In this document: positions 31,926 to 40,325 of the stretch, piece by piece
Layout of the letters: each line of letters starts with the position of its first letter
Numbering within the stretch: the stretch's first letter is position 1
NCBI GenBank assembly: GCA_002471665.1
Contig: DKQK01000069.1
Location: 1-49,836 of the forward strand
Length of the DNA stretch: 49,836 bases
Source: Gammaproteobacteria bacterium UBA7310
Lineage (GTDB): Bacteria; Pseudomonadota; Gammaproteobacteria; Pseudomonadales; Ketobacteraceae
Reading direction: 5' to 3'
The notes under the pieces: model-generated
Seen by the model: the letters and a program-made list of their open reading frames with translations, nothing else
Told to the model about the DNA's origin: nothing
The model's database searches: none
Translations under genes and position numbers: made by a program

Positions 31926-33641
31926 TTATGCGGCTTTTACCGGAAAACCAAGCTCCTGCATGCTTTCTTCCGCCACATCCATTATGCCTTCGCCAATGGG
32001 TTTATCGTCTTCCATGCCTTCCAGATAGTAATCCACACTGGTGATGGCATCCGCCAGGGTTTCCATTAACGCCGGCGTGGGGGTTTCCGAGCGATCTTTT
32101 ATGAGCTTGTTCTCAATAAACGCCTCACAGGAATTAACCACCGCTGCCGCCCGTTGCAATTGCAGGAAGACCAGGCCGCCCCAGACTGATTTGAGTGTCA
32201 CCGGTACATTATTGAGATGCATGCCATCCCAGTTGGAATCCATAAAGGACGTGATCGCCCGTTTTGCCAGGGACAATCCTGCTCGAGCCTCGCCAACCAC
32301 TACCCGCCGGGCGTCATCCAGCTGGGTAACTGAAATCCCGTCGTGTATAGCCTCTTCGGCCTTACTGCTGTAGAGGTTGCTGTCGGGGCCACGCCGGGGT
32401 GATAAGGTGGCAATGCTGTTTTCAACGTACAGCAACGCATCTGCAACGGTATTGAATTCTTCCGACTCCGGATCGATGTCTTCTGCCGACCAGTTACGAA
32501 CCACATCGGACTTTTCTTTGAACAGGCCTGCGGCTTTACTCAACCCAAGCATGATCAGGGTATTGGCAACCTTGCGCATGGAATCGGCGATACCATCAAA
32601 CCCTTCGTCGTCACCGGAGGCCCCGCGGGCCCCGAGATCCAGCGCATCCTTAATGTGGTTGAGTTCTTCGGCAAGGGCTTCTGCCACCGAGCGAATCACT
32701 GTACCGCCGGGGCCACGTAAAATTTCGCGCTCATGCCGCAAACTGGCATCGGTCAAACCACCGGTCTCCAGTTTGAACAACTCGGTGACCTGTTTTAGGT
32801 TCTCACCCACCGGGCCCGCCAGCGAGGCGATGTAGACACACTCTTGTACGGTGGGTTTGGCAGGTTCCTTATTGAGGGCGCCTTCCCCCAAATGCACCAC
32901 ATTTTTTATCTGGCGGTCCACCATGCCGAGCAAGGATTTACGCGCCGTGTTTAACTCCACCGCTTCTTGCCCAATGGCTTCCAGCACAGCCTGTGTTAAC
33001 CACCACAGCTTGGAAATGGGTGTGTTGCCGCACAGCGCATCAATGCGCGACACCGCTCTGGACATCATCTTAGCGTTTGCGGAGATGCTCTCATTGCGCA
33101 GAATGCCCAGTAAACCCACTTGATACATGTGCCGCAACCTGCGGCCGGACGCCTGCAGCTGCGCGATATCCGGAGTAGCCGCATCCGGTTTCGGCGGCCT
33201 GGGGGGGTTATTCTCACCCAAATCGAAAAACACGCTCTCGGTGATCAATGAGCGGTTGAGGAAAAACCGCACTTCGTTGATGGTGGGTATCAGCAGCACC
33301 GGCAAAGCCTGTTTCTTCACCTCCACGTACTCGAGGTAATGGATCAGCACCATGATCGCATTACTGATGGCGGCAAGCTCTTTCTCGTTGTTTTTATCGT
33401 GATGGGCAAGAATCTTGTGGCCCAGTTGCTCCAGTTCTTCGGACAACAGGGAGGCACCGGGCAGGTTGATCAGTTTGAAAACCCCCTTGATCAGAGCGAA
33501 TTGCTCGATGGCGGCCTTCAGGCGGGCTTCGTTTTCCGGCTCTTCGACAAATTGCTCCAGATTGGATTCTGCAATCGAGAGCGACTCATCGATTTGCTCT
33601 TTAACCAGATTGAGAGAAGCAGAACCTTCAATTGTTAGCAT
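31926..33641 (-). CDS. fimL: FimL-like regulator, homologous to the ChpA N-terminus
   Basis: A 571-residue soluble, mostly helical protein similar to FimL, which in Pseudomonas aeruginosa resembles the N-terminal Hpt-like part of the chemosensory kinase ChpA and promotes twitching motility and cAMP production. It starts SLNLVKEQIDESLSIAESNL and has repeated helical-bundle segments such as EEPENEARLKAAIEQFALIKG and DLGARGASGDDEGFDGIADSM. There is no histidine-kinase catalytic domain and no obvious Hpt phosphorylation motif (HTLKG type). Its neighbour nudC is also the neighbour I remember in Pseudomonas. The presence of FimL implies type IV pili elsewhere in the genome. Confidence 0.82.
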   Translation of the reverse strand: MLTIEGSASLNLVKEQIDESLSIAESNLEQFVEEPENEARLKAAIEQFALIKGVFKLINLPGASLLSEELEQLGHKILAHHDKNNEKELAAISNAIMVLIHYLEYVEVKKQALPVLLIPTINEVRFFLNRSLITESVFFDLGENNPPRPPKPDAATPDIAQLQASGRRLRHMYQVGLLGILRNESISANAKMMSRAVSRIDALCGNTPISKLWWLTQAVLEAIGQEAVELNTARKSLLGMVDRQIKNVVHLGEGALNKEPAKPTVQECVYIASLAGPVGENLKQVTELFKLETGGLTDASLRHEREILRGPGGTVIRSVAEALAEELNHIKDALDLGARGASGDDEGFDGIADSMRKVANTLIMLGLSKAAGLFKEKSDVVRNWSAEDIDPESEEFNTVADALLYVENSIATLSPRRGPDSNLYSSKAEEAIHDGISVTQLDDARRVVVGEARAGLSLAKRAITSFMDSNWDGMHLNNVPVTLKSVWGGLVFLQLQRAAAVVNSCEAFIENKLIKDRSETPTPALMETLADAITSVDYYLEGMEDDKPIGEGIMDVAEESMQELGFPVKAA

Positions 33642-33914
33642 GCTGACACCGTTCTTGTTCTATGGATGCGGATATTGTGGTCAAGCTTGTTTACGGCTCA
33701 ACCTAACCTAAAAATGTTTATCCAGGGCGTTTAATCATTATAGATTCTTTTTCCCGTTTTACTTCAACGAGATAACTACAGCCCCCACCGCAGGTTACGG
33801 GTACACATTAGCTTTAAAACGAGAAATCAGCCCTAACCTATTGTTAAACTGTATCTTTTAATTCAAACCTCGACAAGATAAACAGTGGAACCACTGCACA
33901 GAACCGGAATTTTG
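33642..33914. other. Intergenic region between dnaQ and fimL
   Basis: These 273 bases are AT-rich and hold the fimL promoter and a weak hairpin behind dnaQ (CAGTGG-AA-CCACTG, 33883-33896, followed on the minus strand by TTTATCTT). No small gene or RNA gene could be supported. Confidence 0.4.
33737..33767 (-). promoter_or_regulatory. Predicted fimL promoter
   Basis: On the minus strand TTGAAG (33767-33762) and a perfect TATAAT (33742-33737) are separated by 19 bases. The -10 lies about 95 bases upstream of the fimL ATG. The long spacer lowers confidence. Confidence 0.4.
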
Positions 33915-34628
33915 TTAATGCTTGAGCCAGATACAGTTACCGCCTGAGCTCTTATCGATACTGGCTAGACGCTCATTGTGCAGCGCCAATTCCTCAGAGG
34001 TGGCCGCCAGTACCCGTAATCTGGGCCGTTCACCGGCAAGGCGCTTGATGGCAGCTCCGGTAATCCCCCCCTCTTCGCCGTCGTCCCCACTGGACAACAC
34101 CAGGTTGGTCTGGCCCCCGGTCATGCCCAGATAGACGTACGCCAGGATCTCAGCATCGAGCAATGCCCCGTGTAGATCCCGGTGGGAATTATCGATTTCG
34201 TAGCGTTTACAGAGGGCGTCCAGACTGTTGCGTTGCCCCGGGTGCATCTTTCTGGCCATCAACAAGGTATCAAGCACGGTGCAGTGGTCTTCTGTCTTGC
34301 CGAAACCGGCCTTCAGCAGACCAAATTCGTGATCCATAAAGCCCACGTCGAACGCGGCGTTGTGAATGACCAATTGCGCCCCTTTGATGTAGTCAAGAAA
34401 CTCCCGGGCGATGTCCTTGAAACGGGGTTTATCCGCCAGGAATTCGTTGGTAATGCCATGTACCTCAATGGCCCCGTCATCAATTTCCCGGTCCGGCTGC
34501 AGGTAACGATGAAAATTGTTTCCCGTAAGACGGCGGTTCACCATTTCCACACAGCCTATTTCGATGATGCGGTGCCCTTCTGCAGGTTCCAGGCCGGTGG
34601 TTTCTGTGTCCAGTACAATCTGTCTCAT
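33915..34628 (-). CDS. dnaQ: DNA polymerase III epsilon subunit, 3'-5' proofreading exonuclease
   Basis: A 237-residue DEDDh exonuclease that proofreads for the replicative polymerase. ExoI is D7-T-E9 in VLDTETTGLEP, ExoII is HNAAFDVGFMDHE near residue 90, and ExoIII has the catalytic histidine and aspartate in HRDLHGALLDAEILA near 150. The C-terminal tail beyond about 180 is where the alpha polymerase subunit binds in E. coli. It starts one base after the rnhA stop, so methyltransferase-rnhA-dnaQ form one operon. Fully conserved active site. Confidence 0.95.
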   Translation of the reverse strand: MRQIVLDTETTGLEPAEGHRIIEIGCVEMVNRRLTGNNFHRYLQPDREIDDGAIEVHGITNEFLADKPRFKDIAREFLDYIKGAQLVIHNAAFDVGFMDHEFGLLKAGFGKTEDHCTVLDTLLMARKMHPGQRNSLDALCKRYEIDNSHRDLHGALLDAEILAYVYLGMTGGQTNLVLSSGDDGEEGGITGAAIKRLAGERPRLRVLAATSEELALHNERLASIDKSSGGNCIWLKH

Positions 34629-34629
34629 G

Positions 34630-35070
34630 TCATCGCCCTAACATCTCATCTATGGCATCGTTGGCCAGTTGGTCCACAATTTCGTTTTCACGGTGGCCGC
34701 TGTGCCCTTTTACCCAATGCCACTCCACCTCATGGGCTTCACTGGCCTTATCCAGCGCCTGCCACAGGTCGGCATTTTTGACCGGTTTCTTGGCGGCATT
34801 TTTCCAGCCTTTCTTTTTCCAGCCGTGAATCCACTCCGTAATTCCTTTGCGTACGTATTGGGAATCCGTGGTCAGGCTTACCTTACAGGGGCGCTTAAGG
34901 CTTTGCAGCGCCATCACTGCGGCCGTCAGTTCCATGCGGTTATTGGTGGTATCCGGTTCCGCACCCTTGAGCGGTTTTTCGTGGCCATTATAGCGCAGCA
35001 GTACACCCCAGCCGCCTGGCCCCGGGTTTCCCTTACAGGCACCATCGGTGAAAATTTCAACAAAATCCAT
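34630..35070 (-). CDS. rnhA: Ribonuclease HI
   Basis: A 146-residue enzyme that cuts the RNA strand of RNA-DNA hybrids. All four catalytic carboxylates are visible: D9 (IFTDGACKGNPGPGG), E47 (NNRMELTA), D69 (LTTDSQYV) and D133 (ENEIVDQLANDA). The basic handle region GWKKKGWKNAAKKPVKN is present. The start codon shares a base with the stop of the upstream methyltransferase gene, and dnaQ follows after one base. The rnhA-dnaQ pairing is common in gammaproteobacteria, though divergent in E. coli and on the same strand here. Confidence 0.97.
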   Translation of the reverse strand: MDFVEIFTDGACKGNPGPGGWGVLLRYNGHEKPLKGAEPDTTNNRMELTAAVMALQSLKRPCKVSLTTDSQYVRKGITEWIHGWKKKGWKNAAKKPVKNADLWQALDKASEAHEVEWHWVKGHSGHRENEIVDQLANDAIDEMLGR

Positions 35071-35888
35071 TATGACTCCGAACCGCCTCCGGGACTAAAC
35101 GGTTTGCGGGTTGAGGGTTTGGCGATCCCAGTGATGGGAATATTAACCAATGTTTCTTTTACTGTTTTGAAGCGGGGCTTGATGGGCGTCAGGGTGGAAA
35201 CCTGCTTGACCGCCACCATCACGTAAACACCACCCCGTTGTTGCCAGATGCGTTGGCCAAGGTACGACAACCAGTTAAATAAATTGCGGGTGCGCCGGTT
35301 TGCGGTGGGCAGGCCAAAGGCGGTACTTTCATACCCCTCCACCTGAAAATCCAGAAGCTTGAGCCAATCCGATAAACGATAAGGACTCAAGAAATTTCCG
35401 CTCCAGGGCATGCCGGCGGACTGCATCAGTATAAAACGCCCCAACCCCCAAAGACTCCAGGGATTGAACCCCACGATGACAATCTTGCCACCGGGGATGA
35501 CGGCACGGGAAATTTCCCGTAAGGCACGATGGGGAGCGCTGCTGAAATCCAGGCTGTGATGCAGGATGGCCACATCGATACTCTCTGTGGCCAAGGCCAG
35601 ATCGTCAAGATGGCTGCACACACAATGGTAGCGACTGGAGTGCTGTGGCTGGTCACAGACGAACAGCTTGTTGTGGATGGTTGAGGCCTCGGCGAGCCAC
35701 TGGGGTTCACCGATGCCGGTCTGCACCAGATGATACCCAAACAAGGAGGGTAGCACCCGGTCCAGGATGTCCCTCTCCTGCTGCAGCAGCTCCTGACCTA
35801 ATTCGGTTTTAAACCAGGCACTCAACAATGGATGCACGGATGCACCATGCACTTGTTGAAAGGGTTTGAACAGTCTGGGTAAACTCAT
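35070..35888 (-). CDS. SAM-dependent methyltransferase (YafS-like)
   Basis: A 272-residue class I methyltransferase, truncated or divergent at the usual glycine-rich motif: the SAM region reads LFGYHLVQTGIG rather than DxGxG. Post-motif features are good: SIDVAILHHSLDFSSAPHRALREI and GGKIVIVGFNPWSLWGLGRF. It resembles E. coli YafS, which also lies next to rnhA and gloB; the substrate is unknown. A basic, proline-rich tail of about 45 residues ends in PFSPGGGSES. It is first in the operon with rnhA and dnaQ and divergent from gloB across 60 bases. Confidence 0.8.
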   Translation of the reverse strand: MSLPRLFKPFQQVHGASVHPLLSAWFKTELGQELLQQERDILDRVLPSLFGYHLVQTGIGEPQWLAEASTIHNKLFVCDQPQHSSRYHCVCSHLDDLALATESIDVAILHHSLDFSSAPHRALREISRAVIPGGKIVIVGFNPWSLWGLGRFILMQSAGMPWSGNFLSPYRLSDWLKLLDFQVEGYESTAFGLPTANRRTRNLFNWLSYLGQRIWQQRGGVYVMVAVKQVSTLTPIKPRFKTVKETLVNIPITGIAKPSTRKPFSPGGGSES

Positions 35889-35948
35889 GGTAAGCGGGCG
35901 TGTCCAATAGTGCTCATCACAATAATCTCGATCAGGTTATCATATTCC

Positions 35949-36728
35949 ATGCTGAATCTTCATCCTGTACCTGCGTTTACCGACAACTACATATGGTGTT
36001 TACACGATAATCAATCGGCGTATGTGGTGGACCCGGGCCAGGCCGACCCGGTGTTGGATTACCTGAATGACCGTGCCCTTACCTTACGGGGTATTTTGAT
36101 TACCCATCATCACTGGGATCATGTATCCGGTATCGAGGCTTTGTTACAGGTGTTTCCCGGTATCCCCGTGTGGGGCCCTGCCCGCGAGGATATTCCGTGC
36201 TGTTCCCAACCATTGGCCGAAGGCGATCAGGTGAACCTGGATTGGGGCCTGGTGTTTCGGGTTCTTGAGGTGCCCGGGCATACCCTGGGCCACATCGCTT
36301 ACTACGCTGAAACCACGCCTTTGGGGCCACTGTTGTTCTGCGGTGATACCCTGTTTTCCTCTGGCTGTGGCCGCCTCTTTGAGGGGACTCCCCAGCAAAT
36401 GCATCAGTCATTACAGGCGCTCTCCGTGTTGCCTGTTGAAACGCTGGTGTGCTGCACCCACGAATATACCACCGCCAACCTGGCCTTCGCCCAGGCCGTT
36501 GAGCCGCAAAACGCCGCAATACAGGAAAGAATCGCCCAGGTGGCGGCCTTGCGTGATCAAAATTTGCCCAGCTTACCCTCCAGCATTGGCCTGGAGCAGG
36601 CAGTGAATCCCTTTTTAAGGGTGACGCAGTCAACGGTACTGGAAAGTTTGCAGCAAAAATGCGGTGAACGTCCGGCCACCGAAGTAGAGAGCTTTGCTAC
36701 ACTTCGCCACTGGAAAGATAATTTCTGA
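35949..36728 (+). CDS. gloB: Hydroxyacylglutathione hydrolase (glyoxalase II)
   Basis: A 259-residue metallo-beta-lactamase-fold enzyme that hydrolyses S-lactoylglutathione in methylglyoxal detoxification. The binuclear metal site is H53-x-H55-x-D57-H58 (THHHWDH), the VPGHTLGHIAYY histidine, the bridging aspartate of FCGDTLFSSGCGRLFEG, and the histidine in CCTHEYTTANLAFA. The C-terminal HAGH domain has NPFLRVT. I chose the ATG at 35949, where MLNLHPVPAFTDNYIW matches the family start; an upstream in-frame start at 35910 would add 13 residues. mltD follows on the same strand. Confidence 0.95.
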   Translation: MLNLHPVPAFTDNYIWCLHDNQSAYVVDPGQADPVLDYLNDRALTLRGILITHHHWDHVSGIEALLQVFPGIPVWGPAREDIPCCSQPLAEGDQVNLDWGLVFRVLEVPGHTLGHIAYYAETTPLGPLLFCGDTLFSSGCGRLFEGTPQQMHQSLQALSVLPVETLVCCTHEYTTANLAFAQAVEPQNAAIQERIAQVAALRDQNLPSLPSSIGLEQAVNPFLRVTQSTVLESLQQKCGERPATEVESFATLRHWKDNF

Positions 36729-36832
36729 TTAGCACCACATTGTTTGGTACCACCGTTTTAGTATCACATTGTAAAAAGGGCGCTCATAACCCTGGATTCC
36801 GCTGCGAGAGTAGTCAAAGTAGGATTGAAGTA

Positions 36833-38494
36833 TTGAATTTGTTTACGTTGTTCCGCCCCAGACTGGTTATGACCGGTAGTCTTCTTCTAACGCTATGTGC
36901 CTGTTCCCTGAACAGCACCCGGCAACCAGAAATCGTGACTTACAGCGCTGATCCATCGCCAATGGCAGAAGATCTGCCCCTGATGAGCAGCGATCCCACC
37001 GCCGACTACAGCGGACCTGATTATTTTATACCCGGCGTGTTCGACCAGGTGCCTGACCCCGCCACCGATGGCGACCTGGCAAGTTCGCTGCCATCGGTGT
37101 GGGAGATCTATCGCAAACATACCATACTGGATCTTTCAGAGGACAATCCCAGGATCAAAGCACAACGGGACTGGTACGCCAAACACCAATCCTATATTGA
37201 CCGGGTCACCCGGCGTGCCGAACCCTATCTTTACTACATTATCGAGGAATCCATAAAGCGCGGCCTGCCCAGTGAACTGGCGTTGTTGCCCGTGGTGGAG
37301 AGTGCCTACGATCCGTTCGCTTATTCCCATGGCCGGGCGGCGGGTATCTGGCAATTCATTCCCGGCACCGGACGCGCCTTTGGACTCAACCAGACCTGGT
37401 GGTATGAAGGTCGCCGCGACATAGTCGCCGCCACCAACGCGGCCATGGATTACCTGGAATCCCTGAACCGCCAGTTTGATGGTGACTGGATGCTGGCATT
37501 GGCTTCCTACAATTCCGGCGCGGGCACAGTGCGCAATGCCATTCGCCGCAATAAAAGCAAAGGCAAACCCACGGATTTCTGGTCACTGGATCTACCCAGG
37601 GAAACCCGTGCCTATGTGCCCAAATTGATTGCTATTTCGCAGCTGTTTGCTGAGCCGGAAAAGTATGGCCTGACCCTGATTGATTATCCCTATCAGCCTT
37701 TCTTTGAAGCCATCGACATCGGCGGGCAACTGGATCTGGCGATGGCGGCCGGCATGGCCGGTATTACCATGGAGGAGTTGTATCGTCTGAATCCCGCTTT
37801 TAATCGCTGGGCGACGGATCCCGCCGGGCCCCATCGACTGCTGGTACCGGTTGGAAATGCAGACGCCATGCGTGCGGAGCTGAACAAACTGCCGCCGGAA
37901 AAGCGGGTGGCCTGGGCCCGATACACAATTCAATCCGGCGATTCGATTTTGTCGATTTCAAAAAAGCACAACATCACGCCGCAACTACTAAAGCAGGTCA
38001 ATCATCTTAAATCCAATACGATCCGGGCGGGTAAAACGTTATTGATTCCGCAATCTTCCGAACCGCTGGACCACTACAGCCTGAGTGCCGACCAGCGCCT
38101 GGAAGCCAAGCAAAACCGCCTGGTAGAAGGTAAACAAAAGACACTCCACAAGGTGAAACCCGGTGAAACGTTCTGGTCTATTTCCAGGCAATATAATATT
38201 CACCACCGCACCCTGGCAAAGTGGAACGGGATGGCGCCTACTGACACACTGTCCACCGGAAAAACGCTGGTGATCTGGTCTGCCAAGCCCCAACTGGCAA
38301 CATCGGGCATGCAAGGGCAGCGCATGCGGAAGATTCGTTACCGGGCCCGCAGCGGCGATTCCTACGCCGGCATCGCCAACCGGTTCAATGTGTCCCTGGG
38401 GCAACTAAAACGCTGGAATGATATTGATATTAAAAAATATCTGCAGCCGGGGGATATGCTCACCCTGTATGTGGATGTGGCAAACGCTCCCTGA
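36833..38494 (+). CDS. mltD: Membrane-bound lytic murein transglycosylase D
   Basis: A 553-residue lipoprotein that cleaves peptidoglycan glycan strands, with three LysM repeats. The signal peptide ends with the lipobox LCAC, giving an outer-membrane lipoprotein. The SLT domain (about residues 130-260) has the catalytic E156 in LPVVESAYDPFAYS, AAGIWQFIPGTGRAFGL and ALASYNSGAGTVRNAI. The LysM domains begin at RYTIQSGDSILS, HKVKPGETFWS and RYRARSGDSYAG. The TTG at 36833 is the best start: AGGA is 8 bases upstream and it leaves a basic n-region before the hydrophobic core. The longer frame from 36740 and a shorter one from ATG 36869 are less likely. Confidence 0.92.
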   Translation: MNLFTLFRPRLVMTGSLLLTLCACSLNSTRQPEIVTYSADPSPMAEDLPLMSSDPTADYSGPDYFIPGVFDQVPDPATDGDLASSLPSVWEIYRKHTILDLSEDNPRIKAQRDWYAKHQSYIDRVTRRAEPYLYYIIEESIKRGLPSELALLPVVESAYDPFAYSHGRAAGIWQFIPGTGRAFGLNQTWWYEGRRDIVAATNAAMDYLESLNRQFDGDWMLALASYNSGAGTVRNAIRRNKSKGKPTDFWSLDLPRETRAYVPKLIAISQLFAEPEKYGLTLIDYPYQPFFEAIDIGGQLDLAMAAGMAGITMEELYRLNPAFNRWATDPAGPHRLLVPVGNADAMRAELNKLPPEKRVAWARYTIQSGDSILSISKKHNITPQLLKQVNHLKSNTIRAGKTLLIPQSSEPLDHYSLSADQRLEAKQNRLVEGKQKTLHKVKPGETFWSISRQYNIHHRTLAKWNGMAPTDTLSTGKTLVIWSAKPQLATSGMQGQRMRKIRYRARSGDSYAGIANRFNVSLGQLKRWNDIDIKKYLQPGDMLTLYVDVANAP

Positions 38495-38498
38495 GCCG

Positions 38499-40130
38499 TC
38501 AGCCCTGATTGGCCGTGAGAGCCAGCCCCGCTTGCTGCGACAACATTGTGAAGCCGGCATATTGCTGGTCGTTTAGCGGCGTCTTCGAATTTGCACAATC
38601 GCCATAGAACACACCGATGGGGCGTCGGGAAACGATAATGGGCGCAACAAAATATTCTTGCCACCCCAGTGCCTCTTGTAACGCCTCGGTATGGAGATAG
38701 GCGCGGCCGGCCATCAGGCGGGACCCCATCCAGAACTGCTGGGACTGTCGAATGGCGTTGGAAAAGGCGTTTTCTTCCATCAAACCAATCTTCATGCGTG
38801 ACTTGAACTCCAGTTCAACCTCGCCTTTGAAAAATTTGGGCACCAGTGTCTTTCTATCTTTCGAAACCAGGGACATCACCACCCGCTCCAGGCCAAGGGC
38901 ATCGCACATTCCACCCATCACCAGGCTCAACATCTGGTTTACGTCCACCTTCTTATCGGCAATGAGCTTATTCAGCTGCTGCATGATGTTCATCTGCAAA
39001 TGCACATCCTGGACGCCCACCTGAAGCTTGGTTTCCGTATCGTCCCGGTCCAGCACAGGTTGTGGTTCCGGTTGTCGTGTGCCGGTGAGTGCCATCTCGA
39101 TAAGATCTTCCAGCCCTTCTTCGCCAGCTGCATCGGCGCCATTGGATTCCGCTGAGGCAGCCATGTTAGCTTGCGGTTGTGAGGTTTCACGCACACGGCT
39201 TTTTTCACTGCGCAGGGGCACCACCACGGAGCTGCTCTTATGTGGATCCGAGGTGGTTTCCGAGTTGGGTATCAGGTGCCGTACCTTGGATGCCCCATAA
39301 TGTACCGCCAGATCCTGGGCCATATCCGCCATCTGCTTTACTTCTTCCAGGGCATCCTTGAAGCTGATATTGCGGTATTTAGCGATCTTCTTGATGACGT
39401 TTTTCACCGGTTCTGCGTTCCAGCCAAGCATTGCCACCTGACTGAGTTCATCGCCCAGCAACACAGCCTGCGCCGGCTTGCTGGGTAGCTTGGGACGGTT
39501 AAGGGCTTCCAGCAGGACATCACCCAATTCCCATTGCCTGGCAAGCTCTATTGATATCTGATCGAAACTGCAGCCAAGCACCTGAACGGCGGCATCGTTG
39601 GCGGTCACAGAAGCATCACGCAACAGCATATTCAGCTTGCGGCTAACTTCATCATCCCGCGACAGCATGGATAATTCGGCGAAATGCAGCAGTAAGGTGG
39701 AAATGAAGATTTCTTCCTGATCCGGGGTTTTTGCGGAGCGCAGCAAGCCCCTGGCCTGCATTGCCGCATGAAACGAATTGGCGATCTGCGTCATCAGATG
39801 CTCGGAGGGATTCTGCTTTAGGATGTTGTCCAGAATCTGCATGGACAGCGAGACATCGCGAATAGTGGTAAACCCAAGCATGACGATGGCCCGGGTAATG
39901 GTCTTGATGTTCCCTCCCAGCCCCTTATAGACAACGCTGTTCGAGATCTGCAAGACACGGGAGGTGAGGCTGGGGTCCTTGAGTATCTGTTCAGTCAACT
40001 GGGACACCCGTGAGTCGTCTTCAGTGGTGAGCTTGCTCAGCTTCTGCACGGTCTCTGCCAGTGCCGGCATGTGCTCTTTCCCCAGAAATTCCACCCAATC
40101 AGCAACGGAGTTTTTTTGTTCCACCAGCAT
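38499..40130 (-). CDS. HDOD and GAF domain signalling protein
   Basis: A 543-residue cytoplasmic protein. The HDOD domain (about 20-210) has LSKLTTEDDSRVSQLTEQIL, DPSLTSRVLQISNS and AIVMLGFTTIRDVSLS. The HD metal-binding dyad is not evident, as usual for HDOD. A low-complexity linker (about 290-350, charged and serine/alanine-rich) leads to a GAF-like domain (about 375-540) with SLVMGGMCDALGLERVVMSLV and APIIVSRRPIGVFYGD. Such proteins act in stress, motility or nucleotide signalling, but the ligand is unknown. It is convergent with mltD (4 bases apart) and divergent from the Yej operon. Confidence 0.82.
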   Translation of the reverse strand: MLVEQKNSVADWVEFLGKEHMPALAETVQKLSKLTTEDDSRVSQLTEQILKDPSLTSRVLQISNSVVYKGLGGNIKTITRAIVMLGFTTIRDVSLSMQILDNILKQNPSEHLMTQIANSFHAAMQARGLLRSAKTPDQEEIFISTLLLHFAELSMLSRDDEVSRKLNMLLRDASVTANDAAVQVLGCSFDQISIELARQWELGDVLLEALNRPKLPSKPAQAVLLGDELSQVAMLGWNAEPVKNVIKKIAKYRNISFKDALEEVKQMADMAQDLAVHYGASKVRHLIPNSETTSDPHKSSSVVVPLRSEKSRVRETSQPQANMAASAESNGADAAGEEGLEDLIEMALTGTRQPEPQPVLDRDDTETKLQVGVQDVHLQMNIMQQLNKLIADKKVDVNQMLSLVMGGMCDALGLERVVMSLVSKDRKTLVPKFFKGEVELEFKSRMKIGLMEENAFSNAIRQSQQFWMGSRLMAGRAYLHTEALQEALGWQEYFVAPIIVSRRPIGVFYGDCANSKTPLNDQQYAGFTMLSQQAGLALTANQG

Positions 40131-40201
40131 CCCAACTCACTATCCATAGGCCCAACGTACTTGTAAGTCTAGTCACATTCACAGTGATGTGCTTGTTTTG
40201 T

Positions 40202-40230
40202 TTGAAGTTATTGTGTTATCCGGTTATAAA
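40202..40230 (+). promoter_or_regulatory. Predicted promoter of the Yej-type transporter operon
   Basis: TTGAAG (40202-40207) and TATAAA (40225-40230) are separated by exactly 17 bases, matching 4 and 5 of 6 sigma-70 consensus bases. Transcription would start near 40237, giving a leader of about 90 bases before the first binding-protein gene. Confidence 0.55.
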
Positions 40231-40325
40231 GGTTGAGTGTTATACACCATCTACTGCAAACCCATAATAAAACCAATAGGTTATCTGTCTTTATGGCTGT
40301 AAATTCAGTTGCTTATCCTCCTGGC

